From positions 186,001 to 250,000 of the forward strand of contig CAWCBH010000004.1 in assembly GCA_963793785.1 (NCBI GenBank): DNA of 64,000 bases, read 5' to 3'. The notes beneath the pieces are model-generated. The model saw only the letters and a program-made list of their open reading frames with translations, had not been told where the DNA came from and made no database searches. This DNA comes from CAWCBH01 sp963793785. GTDB taxonomy: Bacteria; Actinomycetota; Thermoleophilia; Solirubrobacterales; 70-9. The position numbers and the translations under genes are program-made. Shown piece after piece: positions 25,067-33,006 of the stretch. Within the stretch, counting starts at the first letter, position 1. Every line of letters begins with the position of its first letter.

Positions 25067-26652
25067 CCGCCCTCGGGCGCTCCGGACACGCAGACCCGCA
25101 CCGGCGAGCCGCCTCCAACAGTCAGGTGCCAGGGACGGGGGACCGAGTCCGCAGGCAGCGCGAACCGGGCCGGGAAAGCGGGCGGCAGGATGCCGAGGAT
25201 GACCGGCAGCCCGGGCGGCGCGAAGCGCCGGACGCCGATCTCGGCCGCTTCGACGCCGACGTTGTGGATCAGCACCTCCGATCCGTTCAGCTCCAGGTCG
25301 CGCAGCTGGCCGTCGAGGCTTACCTCGAGCCGCTCGCAGGTTGCGCCGGGCGGCGGCGTCGCGGACACCGCGGCCCCGAGGTCGATCCCGTAGCCGGCCG
25401 TGAGCACGCCGTCCGCCGCGCGCCTGACCTCCGGCGAAGCGGCGGCGATCTCGGCCGGAGAGTTGGCCGGGGAGCCGTGCTGATCGGCCTCTCGGAAGTA
25501 GGCGTCGGCGGTGACCGGGTGCAGGAAGGTGCTGCCGGCTATCTCCGGCGACAGCCTCAGGTCCGCCGCGATCTGCGTTCTGCCGATCTCAAGCGCGCCA
25601 AGGTCGCCCCGCGCGATCGCGGACTCCTTGCGGAGGATCTTGTAGCCCTCGTTTAGGGAGCTGAGGTTGGCGCCGACGACGAGCGCTCCCACAACCGCCA
25701 CTCCCGCCAGGACGCCGGGGCGCAATCGCACGGGGCGGAACAACTCGGTTGCGAAGAGGATCAGGAAAGTCGCCGTCATCAGCATGTAGCGGCCGGACTG
25801 CGGCTCGCGGCCAGGCGTGAAGTTGAAGGCGGCCAGGACCCAGAACGAGAGCGCCGCCGCGCCGACGACGAGCGCGAAGGGCTTCGGCCGGCCGCCGCGC
25901 TGAAGCCAGGCAAAGGTGCCGATCAGCGCCAGGACCAGGATCGCCCGTCCCCAGACCAAGGCGTCGACCTGACCGCTCGGCGACTGGGTGAGGCCGAACA
26001 GCGATGTGAGCCCGCTGGCGATCGCGTCGAGCACGTATTGGGGCGTGCGGCCGACGTTGTTGATGCCGAAGGTGGAGGGCGCGTCGTTGCCGTAGGTCAG
26101 GTACCAAACCGCGAACACGACCGCGGGGATCGCGGCGATCCAGATCTGCCTCGGGCGACGCCGAAGCAGCGCCGCGATCGCCGCCGCGAGGACGAAGCTG
26201 AGGCCGACGCCGGACATCGAGATCGAGACCAGCAACAGCGCGCAGGCGATCGCGTTTCGGGCCGGCGTGTCCCGCTCGAGCGCCAGCAGGACTCCGACCC
26301 CGGCCGCCATCGCGCCGACGAGGTTGACCGTGGAGAAGAACAGCAGGCCTTCCCAGGCCGGACCCAGGAAGAGCAGGATCGCCGCCGCGACCAGCGCCAA
26401 CGCCGACCCCGCCCGCTCGCGCACGAAGACGAAGACCAGCACCGCAAGGGCGACGACCACGGCGGCGTTGACGACGCGAAACGAAGTCGACGACTCCATC
26501 CCGAAGGCCGCGAGCAGGCCCTTGTACATAAGCGCCGGTAGCGCGACCAGGTGCCCGTTGTGGTGCGCCAGCACCGACTCGACGCCTGGCGGCCGCTGCA
26601 GCAGGAACGCCCAGTCGTCGTGGAAGAAGGTCAGTCTCGACCCGAGCACCAC
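25042..26652 (-). CDS. Polytopic membrane protein, GT-C/PMT-like
   Basis: A 536-aa protein with about ten hydrophobic helices and a C-terminal extracytoplasmic domain (about residues 345-536). The FFHDDWAFLLQRP segment after the first helix resembles the catalytic DD/DE loop of GT-C glycosyltransferases that use polyprenyl-phosphate sugars. The C-terminal domain ends with VCVSGAPEGGQARKRAK. The chosen GTG lies inside the first membrane helix: hydrophobic residues continue in frame upstream (LAVWSLLAVLCAASAITLV), so the real start is probably a CTG overlapping the BtrH-like stop at about 26722. Glycosyl transfer is inference; no substrate is visible. Confidence 0.72.
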   Translation of the reverse strand: MVLGSRLTFFHDDWAFLLQRPPGVESVLAHHNGHLVALPALMYKGLLAAFGMESSTSFRVVNAAVVVALAVLVFVFVRERAGSALALVAAAILLFLGPAWEGLLFFSTVNLVGAMAAGVGVLLALERDTPARNAIACALLLVSISMSGVGLSFVLAAAIAALLRRRPRQIWIAAIPAVVFAVWYLTYGNDAPSTFGINNVGRTPQYVLDAIASGLTSLFGLTQSPSGQVDALVWGRAILVLALIGTFAWLQRGGRPKPFALVVGAAALSFWVLAAFNFTPGREPQSGRYMLMTATFLILFATELFRPVRLRPGVLAGVAVVGALVVGANLSSLNEGYKILRKESAIARGDLGALEIGRTQIAADLRLSPEIAGSTFLHPVTADAYFREADQHGSPANSPAEIAAASPEVRRAADGVLTAGYGIDLGAAVSATPPPGATCERLEVSLDGQLRDLELNGSEVLIHNVGVEAAEIGVRRFAPPGLPVILGILPPAFPARFALPADSVPRPWHLTVGGGSPVRVCVSGAPEGGQARKRAK

Positions 26653-26717
26653 GAGGGTGATCGCCGAGGCGGCGCAGAGAACCGCCAGCAGCGACCAGAC
26701 CGCCAGATCGGATCGTT

Positions 26718-27674
26718 TCAGGCGAGCGAAGTCCAGAGCTGCTCCTCGGCTGTCGCGCAGGCGCCGGCAGCGGCTTCGATCGCCGTCCAGTGCTGCGGAT
26801 CCGGCTGCTCCGGCTCACTGGCAGCGAAGAAGGCACCTGCGAGGTCGGTCCAGCGGTCGGCCGCTTCGCCGGCCAGCGGCGCCTGGTCTGCGCGACCGGC
26901 CTCGGCCAGGAAGCGTGAGTACATGAGGCGGAAGTTGCCGCCGCCGGTGCCACGCCGTTCGATCACCTGGTAGGCGAAGCGGGCACACCAGCGCCAATCC
27001 TCGGTGACCTCGGGCCAGGCGCCCGCCTCGGCGGCGAACCGCTGCACGGCCGGCAGCCCAGCGAACTCGCCGAAGCTCGGCTCCAGCATCTCCCGGGCTG
27101 CGCGCCCGATCGCGACCGGTGCCGCCGCGAGCAGTCGCTCGCGGTCGAGCTCTGCCGCCACGGTGAACATGTGACCCTGCAGCGGATAGGCGGGATGCTC
27201 GGAGTGCCGGGCGCGGGCCAGGTTTGCAAGCCGCGTCGTCTGCAGCTCCTCGAAGGCCGTGTCGGAGAGATACGCGACCTCGTCGTCATAGCCGGCCAGC
27301 ACCACCGCATGACCCGGGAAGTGGGCGGAGCTCCCGTAGTGGTCGAGGTAGTAGAGGTCGGTCAGCAGCAGGGCGGGGGAGCCTGCGTCGACGACCGCCT
27401 GCGCCGCCTCCCAGGCATCCGCATCGCCCGCGAATGTGCGCATCGAAAGCGCGGCGCCGGTCAGCTCGCTGAAGTTCTCCTCCAGGCGAGCGACGCGGCC
27501 GTTGAACCAGCGGCTCGGGGCTGCGTCCTCGAGGGTCACGTAGTAAAAGCAGGCTCCGGCGCCGAGGCCGAACGCCATCTCCTCGCTGAGCTCGGCGCCG
27601 TGGAAGCCGAGCAGGTTGCGCAAGGCCGTGGAGCCGCAATGGTGGCCCGGGAGGTGGCTGTAGCCAGGCACCAT
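26718..27674 (-). CDS. BtrH N-terminal domain / DUF4872 protein (papain-like)
   Basis: A 318-aa protein resembling BtrH, the butirosin-pathway acyl-transferase, and related C39/papain-like proteins. It opens SHLPGHHCGSTALRNLL, with the nucleophilic-type cysteine, and has a conserved His in HFPGHAVVLAGYDDE and an Asp/Asn-type residue in AYLSDTAFEEL. The C-terminal helical DUF4872 part covers about residues 190-318. BtrH moves an acyl group from an acyl carrier protein to an amine; no carrier protein is nearby. An ATG preceded by AGAGGGG was chosen over an upstream ATG at 27701 and a GTG at 27773. It is upstream of, and overlapping or coupled to, the GT-C-like gene. Confidence 0.78.
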   Translation of the reverse strand: MVPGYSHLPGHHCGSTALRNLLGFHGAELSEEMAFGLGAGACFYYVTLEDAAPSRWFNGRVARLEENFSELTGAALSMRTFAGDADAWEAAQAVVDAGSPALLLTDLYYLDHYGSSAHFPGHAVVLAGYDDEVAYLSDTAFEELQTTRLANLARARHSEHPAYPLQGHMFTVAAELDRERLLAAAPVAIGRAAREMLEPSFGEFAGLPAVQRFAAEAGAWPEVTEDWRWCARFAYQVIERRGTGGGNFRLMYSRFLAEAGRADQAPLAGEAADRWTDLAGAFFAASEPEQPDPQHWTAIEAAAGACATAEEQLWTSLA

Positions 27675-27752
27675 CCGCCCCTCTGTCCTCGCCGCCGGCA
27701 TCGGGCGGGATTGTGTCAGGCGCAAAGGGCTGGGCCGGCTCAGTTTGTCCGC

Positions 27753-27780
27753 TGTCTGGACGGGGTACCCCACCCAGACA
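27753..27780. promoter_or_regulatory. 28-bp dyad between the BtrH-like and small membrane protein genes
   Basis: TGTCTGGACGGGGTACCCCA followed by CCCAGACA is symmetric in 24 of 28 positions about 27766/27767, with a perfect GGGGTACCCC core. It lies just upstream of the GGAGGAGAG ribosome-binding site of the gene at 27804 and in the divergent promoter gap of the BtrH-like gene. No T-run follows. It is most simply an operator for a dimeric repressor, or a leader hairpin. Confidence 0.55.
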
Positions 27781-27803
27781 CCAACGGAGGAGAGAGTGAA
27801 AGA

Positions 27804-28046
27804 GTGCTAATTGCCGGCATCATCGTCGTCTGCGTGATCCTTCTGGTCCTGGCTTTTCTTGTCCCGCGCCTGTCCCGCCATCCCGAGCGCGGGGTGAGCA
27901 AGACGCTGGGCGCGGGCGGCTCGGCCGCAGGCAAGGCTCCGGGACCGCTGGGCCGCTGGCTGCGAAAGCCGTTCGGCACCTCCCAGCGGGCCACCTCCAA
28001 GAGCGCTTCCAAGGGCAGGGAAGGGCGTTCCAAGCTTCCCTTCTGA
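27804..28046 (+). CDS. Small single-helix membrane protein with basic tail (DUF6411-like)
   Basis: An 80-aa protein with one N-terminal membrane helix (IAGIIVVCVILLVLAFLVP) and a strongly basic, Ser/Lys/Gly-rich tail ending KGREGRSKLPF. The pattern and wording resemble the DUF6411 family of small actinobacterial proteins, from memory rather than a search. GTG 27804 is preceded by GGAGGAGAG, an excellent ribosome-binding site. The basic tail should lie on the acidic-lipid face of the membrane. It precedes a lipid kinase gene by 7 bases, which hints at a lipid-related role. Confidence 0.72.
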   Translation: MLIAGIIVVCVILLVLAFLVPRLSRHPERGVSKTLGAGGSAAGKAPGPLGRWLRKPFGTSQRATSKSASKGREGRSKLPF

Positions 28047-28053
28047 GCGCCCC

Positions 28054-28908
28054 TTGAAGGGGGAGCGCTCGATCTCACTGGCGTTGATCGCCAACCCGGG
28101 GTCGGGCTCGGGTGACGCAGAGTCCGTCTCGGGCCGTTTGCGGGCCGCGGGCGCGGAGGTGCAGACCTTTCCGCCCTCGGAACGCGACGCCGCGCTGGCC
28201 ACCGATCCGGATCGACTCGTGGTGGCCGGCGGGGACGGATCGGTCGCCCCCGCCGCCGAGGCCGCGGCGGGGGCCGGGATCGCCTTGGCGGTGATCCCGG
28301 CCGGCACGGCCAACGATTTCGCGCGGGCGATGGAGCTGCCCAACGATCTCGACGATGCCTGCCGGCTCGCGGTCAGTGGGCGGAGCACCCGCACGCTTGA
28401 CATCGGCCGGATGGGGAAGCGGCCGTTCGTGAACGTCGCCAGCGCCGGTCTGGCGCCCGTCGCCGCCGACGAGGCGGGGTCGATGAAGCGAGTCCTCGGT
28501 CCGCTCGCCTACTCGGTCGGTGCCGTGCGCGCCGGGCTGCGAGCCCGACCGCTGCATTGCTCGGCGCGTTGTGAGGATGCAGATGCCTTCTCCGGGCTGG
28601 CCTGGCAGCTGACCGTCGCCTGTTCGGGGGCCTTTGGGGGCGGTGCGTCGCTCGACGCCGATCCCGCCGACGGCGCCCTCGACCTGGCCGTGATCGAGGC
28701 GGGCCCGCGTCTGCGGCTGATCCAGCGCGCCTACGGGATGCGGCGTGGCACCGTCGGTGGCCAGGAAGGCGTCACGACCGCGCGCTGCCCAAACCTGGAG
28801 GTTGAGGTCGCCGACAGCACTCCCTTCAACGTCGACGGAGAAATCGTCGAGTCTGGGCCGACACGATTCTCTGTGCAGCCGGGCGCCTTCGAGCTGGTCG
28901 TGCGATGA
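28054..28908 (+). CDS. Diacylglycerol kinase-like lipid kinase (DagK/YegS family)
   Basis: A 284-aa soluble lipid kinase that phosphorylates a diacylglycerol or sphingosine-like lipid with ATP. Motifs: LIANPGSGSGDAESV at the N-terminus, LVVAGGDGSVAPAAEA (GGDGS nucleotide loop), AVIPAGTANDFARAM, DIGRMGKRPFVNVASAG, and FNVDGEIVE near the C-terminus, all as in bacterial DagK. The annotated start is TTG 28054; TTG 28084, preceded by AAGGGGGAG, is an alternative. The 3' end overlaps the next gene's ATG by 4 bases, linking it to the cardiolipin synthase-like gene. Confidence 0.9.
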   Translation: MKGERSISLALIANPGSGSGDAESVSGRLRAAGAEVQTFPPSERDAALATDPDRLVVAGGDGSVAPAAEAAAGAGIALAVIPAGTANDFARAMELPNDLDDACRLAVSGRSTRTLDIGRMGKRPFVNVASAGLAPVAADEAGSMKRVLGPLAYSVGAVRAGLRARPLHCSARCEDADAFSGLAWQLTVACSGAFGGGASLDADPADGALDLAVIEAGPRLRLIQRAYGMRRGTVGGQEGVTTARCPNLEVEVADSTPFNVDGEIVESGPTRFSVQPGAFELVVR

Positions 28909-30245
28909 GGCTCCCCGCCGATCCGATCGCCGCGCTGCGCGAGCGGCGCCGCGCTGCGAGGCTCCCCGACGCCGGCCGCTGGGCCTGGCCCGCAGCGATC
29001 GGCGCCGCGGGGCTTGCCTGGTATGCGAGCGAGAGCCTGCGACACCGCCGTGAGGGCGCCTTCGGCTACGAACTGGTCGGCGGGGTCGAGGTCGACTCTC
29101 CGGACTTCATGCGCGCCGCCGAGGCGCTTACCGGAGCGCCGATCTCGGAGGGAAACGACGCCGAGCTGCTGATCAACGGCGAGCGGATCTTTCCCGCCCT
29201 GCTGGAGACGATCGGCGCTGCCGAGCGGACCCTCAACCTGGAGACGTACGTCTACTGGCGTGGGGACGTCGCCGGCGATGTGGCCGATGCGGTCTGCGAG
29301 CGCGCCCGGGCGGGGGTCGAGTGCCGGGTTTTGCTCGACGCGCTCGGCTCGGTGAAGATGGAGTCGCACCTGATCGAGGAGATGGAGGAGGCTGGAGCCA
29401 CGGTGCGGCGCTTCCGGCCCCTGAAGGCCTACGCGCTGAAGCGGTTGACGAACCGCAGCCACCGCCGGGTGCTGGTGGCGGACGGGCGTATCGGCATGAC
29501 CGGCGGGGTGGGCATCGCAGCCGAGTGGTCCGGCGACGCCGAGGGCCCCGAGAACTGGCGCGACACCCACGTCCGCGTGCAGGGCCCGGTGGTGCGCGGC
29601 CTTCAGGGCGCCTTCGCCGAGCACTGGCTGGAGGCCACGGGCGAGGTCCTCGGCGGCGTCGAGCAACTGCCCGAGATCGAGCCCCGCGACGGAGGCGGGC
29701 AGATGCAGCTGGTGCGGTCCAAGGCCGGCGTCGGCGACAGCAATGCGGAGGCGCTCTACTACCTCGCGATCGCCTCCGCCCAGCGCTCGATCGACCTCAC
29801 CGCCGCCTACTTCGCGCCCCGCCCGGCTTTCATCGACGCGCTGACCGAATCCGCCAGGCGCGGGGTCGAGGTGCGGATCCTCGTTCCCGGGTCGCACACC
29901 GACAAGGAGTTCGTGCGGACGGCCGGCCGCGCCGCCTACGCGGCGTTGCTCGAGGCCGGCGTGAAGCTGTTCGAGTACCAGCCGACGATGCTGCACGCGA
30001 AGACGCTGGTCGTCGACGGGGTCTGGTCTTCGGTCGGGTCGATCAACTTCGACAACCGCTCCTTCCAGCTCCACGACGAGGCGACGCTGGCGATCTGGAG
30101 CGAGGAGTTCGCGGGTCTGCTCGGGGAGAGCTTCGAGGCCGACCTGAAGCGATCCGAGCAGATCCAGCCCGACCGTTGGGGTCGCCGCGGCCCCGTCCAG
30201 CGGGTGGCGGAGGGTGCGATGACCCTGGTTCGCCGCGAGATGTGA
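28905..30245 (+). CDS. Phospholipase D-type cardiolipin synthase-like protein
   Basis: A 446-aa PLD-superfamily protein with an N-terminal membrane segment (AWPAAIGAAGLAWYASES) and two HKD motifs. The second is canonical: LHAKTLVVDG followed by GSINFDNRSF. The first reads SHRRVLVADGRIGMTGG, with arginine in the position of the motif lysine. The layout matches cardiolipin synthases that join two phosphatidylglycerols or transfer a phosphatidyl group. The neighbours (lipid kinase, PAP2 phosphatase) support phospholipid metabolism. The odd first HKD motif could lower activity or alter chemistry. Confidence 0.87.
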   Translation: MRLPADPIAALRERRRAARLPDAGRWAWPAAIGAAGLAWYASESLRHRREGAFGYELVGGVEVDSPDFMRAAEALTGAPISEGNDAELLINGERIFPALLETIGAAERTLNLETYVYWRGDVAGDVADAVCERARAGVECRVLLDALGSVKMESHLIEEMEEAGATVRRFRPLKAYALKRLTNRSHRRVLVADGRIGMTGGVGIAAEWSGDAEGPENWRDTHVRVQGPVVRGLQGAFAEHWLEATGEVLGGVEQLPEIEPRDGGGQMQLVRSKAGVGDSNAEALYYLAIASAQRSIDLTAAYFAPRPAFIDALTESARRGVEVRILVPGSHTDKEFVRTAGRAAYAALLEAGVKLFEYQPTMLHAKTLVVDGVWSSVGSINFDNRSFQLHDEATLAIWSEEFAGLLGESFEADLKRSEQIQPDRWGRRGPVQRVAEGAMTLVRREM

Positions 30246-30262
30246 CCGAGGCCTGACTTCCG

Positions 30263-30919
30263 TTGCGGCGTATCCTGCCGCGGATGCTCGGGCGGCTGAG
30301 AAGGCAGCGCCGCAGTCGAAGGGCGATCTGGCTCCATCGCGCCGCCGGGCCGGCGCGGTGGCTGGGCGCCGCCGACCAGGCGCTGCTGCGGTTCCTTCGC
30401 ACCCGCGGCCACGACCCGGTCACCGAGGCGGCGATGAAGGGCCTCGGGCTGGCGGGCGAGTACGGCGCCGTCTGGATGGCGATCGGCGCCAGCGGCGCTG
30501 CCGCGGACCCATCCAGGCGCTCCCGGTGGCTCGCCGGCGCCCTGGTCGCGCCGGTGGCGATCGTCGCCAACTTCGCGGTCAAGCGGACGGTTGGACGCCA
30601 GCGCCCGGTGATCACCGAGCACCCGCCGCTGGCCCGGGCGCCGACGAAGCTCTCCTTTCCCTCCGCGCACGCGACCTCATCGGTCGCCGCTGCTACTGCA
30701 CTGGCGAGGGTCGAGCCGGGAGCCAAGGCGCCGCTCTACTCCCTCGCGGCGGCGATCTGCGTCTGCCGGCCCTATCTCGGCATGCACTACCCCTCCGACG
30801 TGCTCGCCGGAGCGGCCCTCGGCGCCCTGCTCGGCAAGCTCGCCCCCCTTCCACGCGCCGTGGAGCGTGGGGGCGAGGGGCCGTCTGGCGATCCCCAGGC
30901 CCCCGATCGAAACCCGTGA
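30263..30919 (+). CDS. PAP2-family lipid phosphatase
   Basis: A 218-aa integral membrane phosphatase of the PAP2/PgpB superfamily. All three catalytic blocks are present: KRTVGRQRP (C1, K-x6-RP), PSAHA (C2) and CRPYLGMHYPSDVLAG (C3, with R and H). It dephosphorylates a lipid phosphate such as phosphatidate or undecaprenyl-pyrophosphate. In this operon it could reverse the lipid kinase two genes upstream. The start is uncertain: TTG 30263 is the longest choice, and ATG 30284 (MLGRL) is an alternative. The stop overlaps the GTG of ychF. Confidence 0.88.
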   Translation: MRRILPRMLGRLRRQRRSRRAIWLHRAAGPARWLGAADQALLRFLRTRGHDPVTEAAMKGLGLAGEYGAVWMAIGASGAAADPSRRSRWLAGALVAPVAIVANFAVKRTVGRQRPVITEHPPLARAPTKLSFPSAHATSSVAAATALARVEPGAKAPLYSLAAAICVCRPYLGMHYPSDVLAGAALGALLGKLAPLPRAVERGGEGPSGDPQAPDRNP

Positions 30920-31989
30920 GGGTAGGAATCATCGGCCTGCCGAACGCCGGCAAGTCGACGCTCTTCAACGCCTTGACCAGCGCCGGAGCGCAGACCGGCG
31001 ACTATCCGTTCACGACGATCGATCCCAATGTCGCCGTCGCGCCTGTCCCCGACCCGCGGCTGGAGCAGGTTGCGGAGGTCGTCGGAAGCTCCGAGCTGCT
31101 GCCCGCGACGGTGGACTTCCACGACATCGCCGGCCTCGTCAAGGGCGCTTCCGAAGGAGAGGGCCTGGGGAATCGATTTCTCGGCTCGATCCGCGAGACC
31201 GACGCGATCTGCCACGTCGTCCGCTGCCACACGAAGTCCGCGGTCCCGCACCCGGACGGCGAGGTCGCTCCGCTGCGCGACATCGAGACCGTCGAGACCG
31301 AGCTCTTGCTGGCCGACTTCGAGCAGGCCGAACGGCGGCTGGAGCGGGTGACCAAGCAGGCGCGTTCGGGGGACCAGACGGCGATCGCCGAGCGCGACTG
31401 GCTGCAGCGGGTGCGCGACGGGCTGGCGGCAGGGCGCCCGGCGCGCTCGGTGCCGGCGCCGGCGAAGGCCCCCGATGCTCCCCGGCAGCTGCACGCGCTG
31501 ACCTCGAAGCCGGTGCTCTACGTCGCCAACGTCGACGAAGGGGGCGAGGAGCCGCCGGCCGAGGTCGCTGCCCGGGCGGCCGGCGAGGGGGCGCTGGCGG
31601 TTGCCGTGAGCGCCCGCCTCGAGGCTGAGCTGACCGAGCTCGATCCCGGTGAGGCGAGCGAGTTGCGAGCCTCCTACGGGGTCCAGGAATCAGGGCTTGA
31701 GAGGCTGATCCACGCTGCCTACGACCTCCTCGGCCTGATCACTTTCTTCACCGCCGACCAGGGCAAGGAGGCGTGCGCCCGGCCGCTGCCGCGCGGCGCC
31801 ACCGCATGGGATGCGGCCGGCCGGGTTCACACCGAGATTCAGGAGCGTTTCGTGAAGGCCGAGGTGATCGGCTGGCGCGAGCTGGTGGAGTGCGGCGGCT
31901 ACGTTCCCGCCCGCGACCGCGGCCGCCTGCGGATCGAGGGCCGCGACTACGCGGTCGCCGACGGCGAGGTCGTCCACATCAGGACCTAG
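30916..31989 (+). CDS. ychF: Redox-regulated ATPase YchF (Obg-like)
   Basis: A 357-aa P-loop NTPase of the Obg family with a C-terminal TGS domain. G1 is GIIGLPNAGKSTLFNAL, the switch region DIAGLVKGASEGEGLGNRFL is diagnostic, and the G4 position has NVDE instead of NKxD, the change that makes YchF prefer ATP. The TGS domain carries ARPLPRGATAWDAAGRVH, RFVKAEVI and DYAVADGEVVHIR. YchF/OLA1 binds ribosomes and responds to oxidative stress. The GTG start overlaps the PAP2 stop (GTGA). Confidence 0.95.
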   Translation: MRVGIIGLPNAGKSTLFNALTSAGAQTGDYPFTTIDPNVAVAPVPDPRLEQVAEVVGSSELLPATVDFHDIAGLVKGASEGEGLGNRFLGSIRETDAICHVVRCHTKSAVPHPDGEVAPLRDIETVETELLLADFEQAERRLERVTKQARSGDQTAIAERDWLQRVRDGLAAGRPARSVPAPAKAPDAPRQLHALTSKPVLYVANVDEGGEEPPAEVAARAAGEGALAVAVSARLEAELTELDPGEASELRASYGVQESGLERLIHAAYDLLGLITFFTADQGKEACARPLPRGATAWDAAGRVHTEIQERFVKAEVIGWRELVECGGYVPARDRGRLRIEGRDYAVADGEVVHIRT

Positions 31990-32016
31990 CGGTCAGCGGC
32001 TGTTAGCGTCCGGCTC

Positions 32017-33006
32017 GTGGACGACGGCGCCCGCTTCGGTGAGGTTGCGACGAAGGCCGGTCACTACGAGAGCTTCTACATCAAGGCCTGCCGTCCGCGA
32101 GGAGGGCAGGGGATCTGGATCCGGCACACGGTCCACAAGCGCCCCGGCTCTCCCCCGAACGCCTCGATCTGGTTCACCCTCTTCGATGCCGAGGCGCCGG
32201 GGCCGAAGGCGACCAAGCTCACCGTGCCCGCCTCCGAGCTCTCCGAGCCGCCTGGTTCCTGGATCCGGATCGCAGAAGCGGAGATCGGCCCAGGTCGCGC
32301 CGAGGGCTCGTTCGAGACTGACACCTTCGGCGCCTGCTGGCGGCTCGCCTTCAGCGGCGACGACGAGCCCTGCAAGTACCTGCCCGCGGACTGGCTGTAC
32401 CGGACTGCGGTGCCGAAGACGAAGTTCGTCGCTCCCTACCCGAACGCCCGCTTCAGCGGTGTGCTCGAGGTCGACGGCGAGACAATCGAGCTCTCGGATT
32501 GGCCGGGCATGATCGGCCACAACTGGGGCTCCGAGCACGCCGAGAGGTGGGTCTGGCTGGAAGGGACGGGCTTCGACGGCGAAGCGGACGCCTACTTCGA
32601 CGCCGGAGCGGCGCGGATCCGGCTCGGGCCCTGGACGACCGGCTGGATCCCGTCCGGGATGCTGATGCTGGACGGCGAGCGCCATCGCCTCGGCGGCGTC
32701 GGGCGCTTGCGCTCGGCCGAGATCGGCGAGTCAGCGACGGCATGCGAGTTCGTCCTTCCCGGCAAGGACCTGGTCGTGCGGGGTCGGGTGTCGGGCCGGG
32801 CCAAGGACTTCGTCGGCTGGGTCTACGCCGACCCGGACGGCCCCGAGCACAACACCGTCAACTGCTCGATCGCCGACCTCGAGCTGACCGTCGAGCGCGA
32901 CGGTCAGCAGCCGCGGATGCTCGAGCTGGCGGCCGGCGCCGCGTATGAGCTGGGAATGCGGGAGACCGACCACGGCATCCCGATCCAGCCCTATCCCGAC
33001 GGCTGA
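32017..33006 (+). CDS. CrtC/AttH lipocalin-like domain protein
   Basis: A 329-aa soluble, beta-rich protein. The pattern MIGHNWGSEHAERWVWLEG, with earlier FSGVLEVDGETIELSDWPG, resembles the two-lipocalin fold of CrtC (hydroxyneurosporene synthase) and AttH-like proteins that bind hydrophobic ligands. No signal peptide; GTG start 27 bases after ychF. The C-terminal half repeats similar strands (RGRVSGRAKDFVGWVYADPDG). A carotenoid or isoprenoid ligand is possible, but no carotenoid gene is in the window. Its 3' end overlaps the convergent SpoIID gene by 16 bases. Confidence 0.6.
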   Translation: MDDGARFGEVATKAGHYESFYIKACRPRGGQGIWIRHTVHKRPGSPPNASIWFTLFDAEAPGPKATKLTVPASELSEPPGSWIRIAEAEIGPGRAEGSFETDTFGACWRLAFSGDDEPCKYLPADWLYRTAVPKTKFVAPYPNARFSGVLEVDGETIELSDWPGMIGHNWGSEHAERWVWLEGTGFDGEADAYFDAGAARIRLGPWTTGWIPSGMLMLDGERHRLGGVGRLRSAEIGESATACEFVLPGKDLVVRGRVSGRAKDFVGWVYADPDGPEHNTVNCSIADLELTVERDGQQPRMLELAAGAAYELGMRETDHGIPIQPYPDG

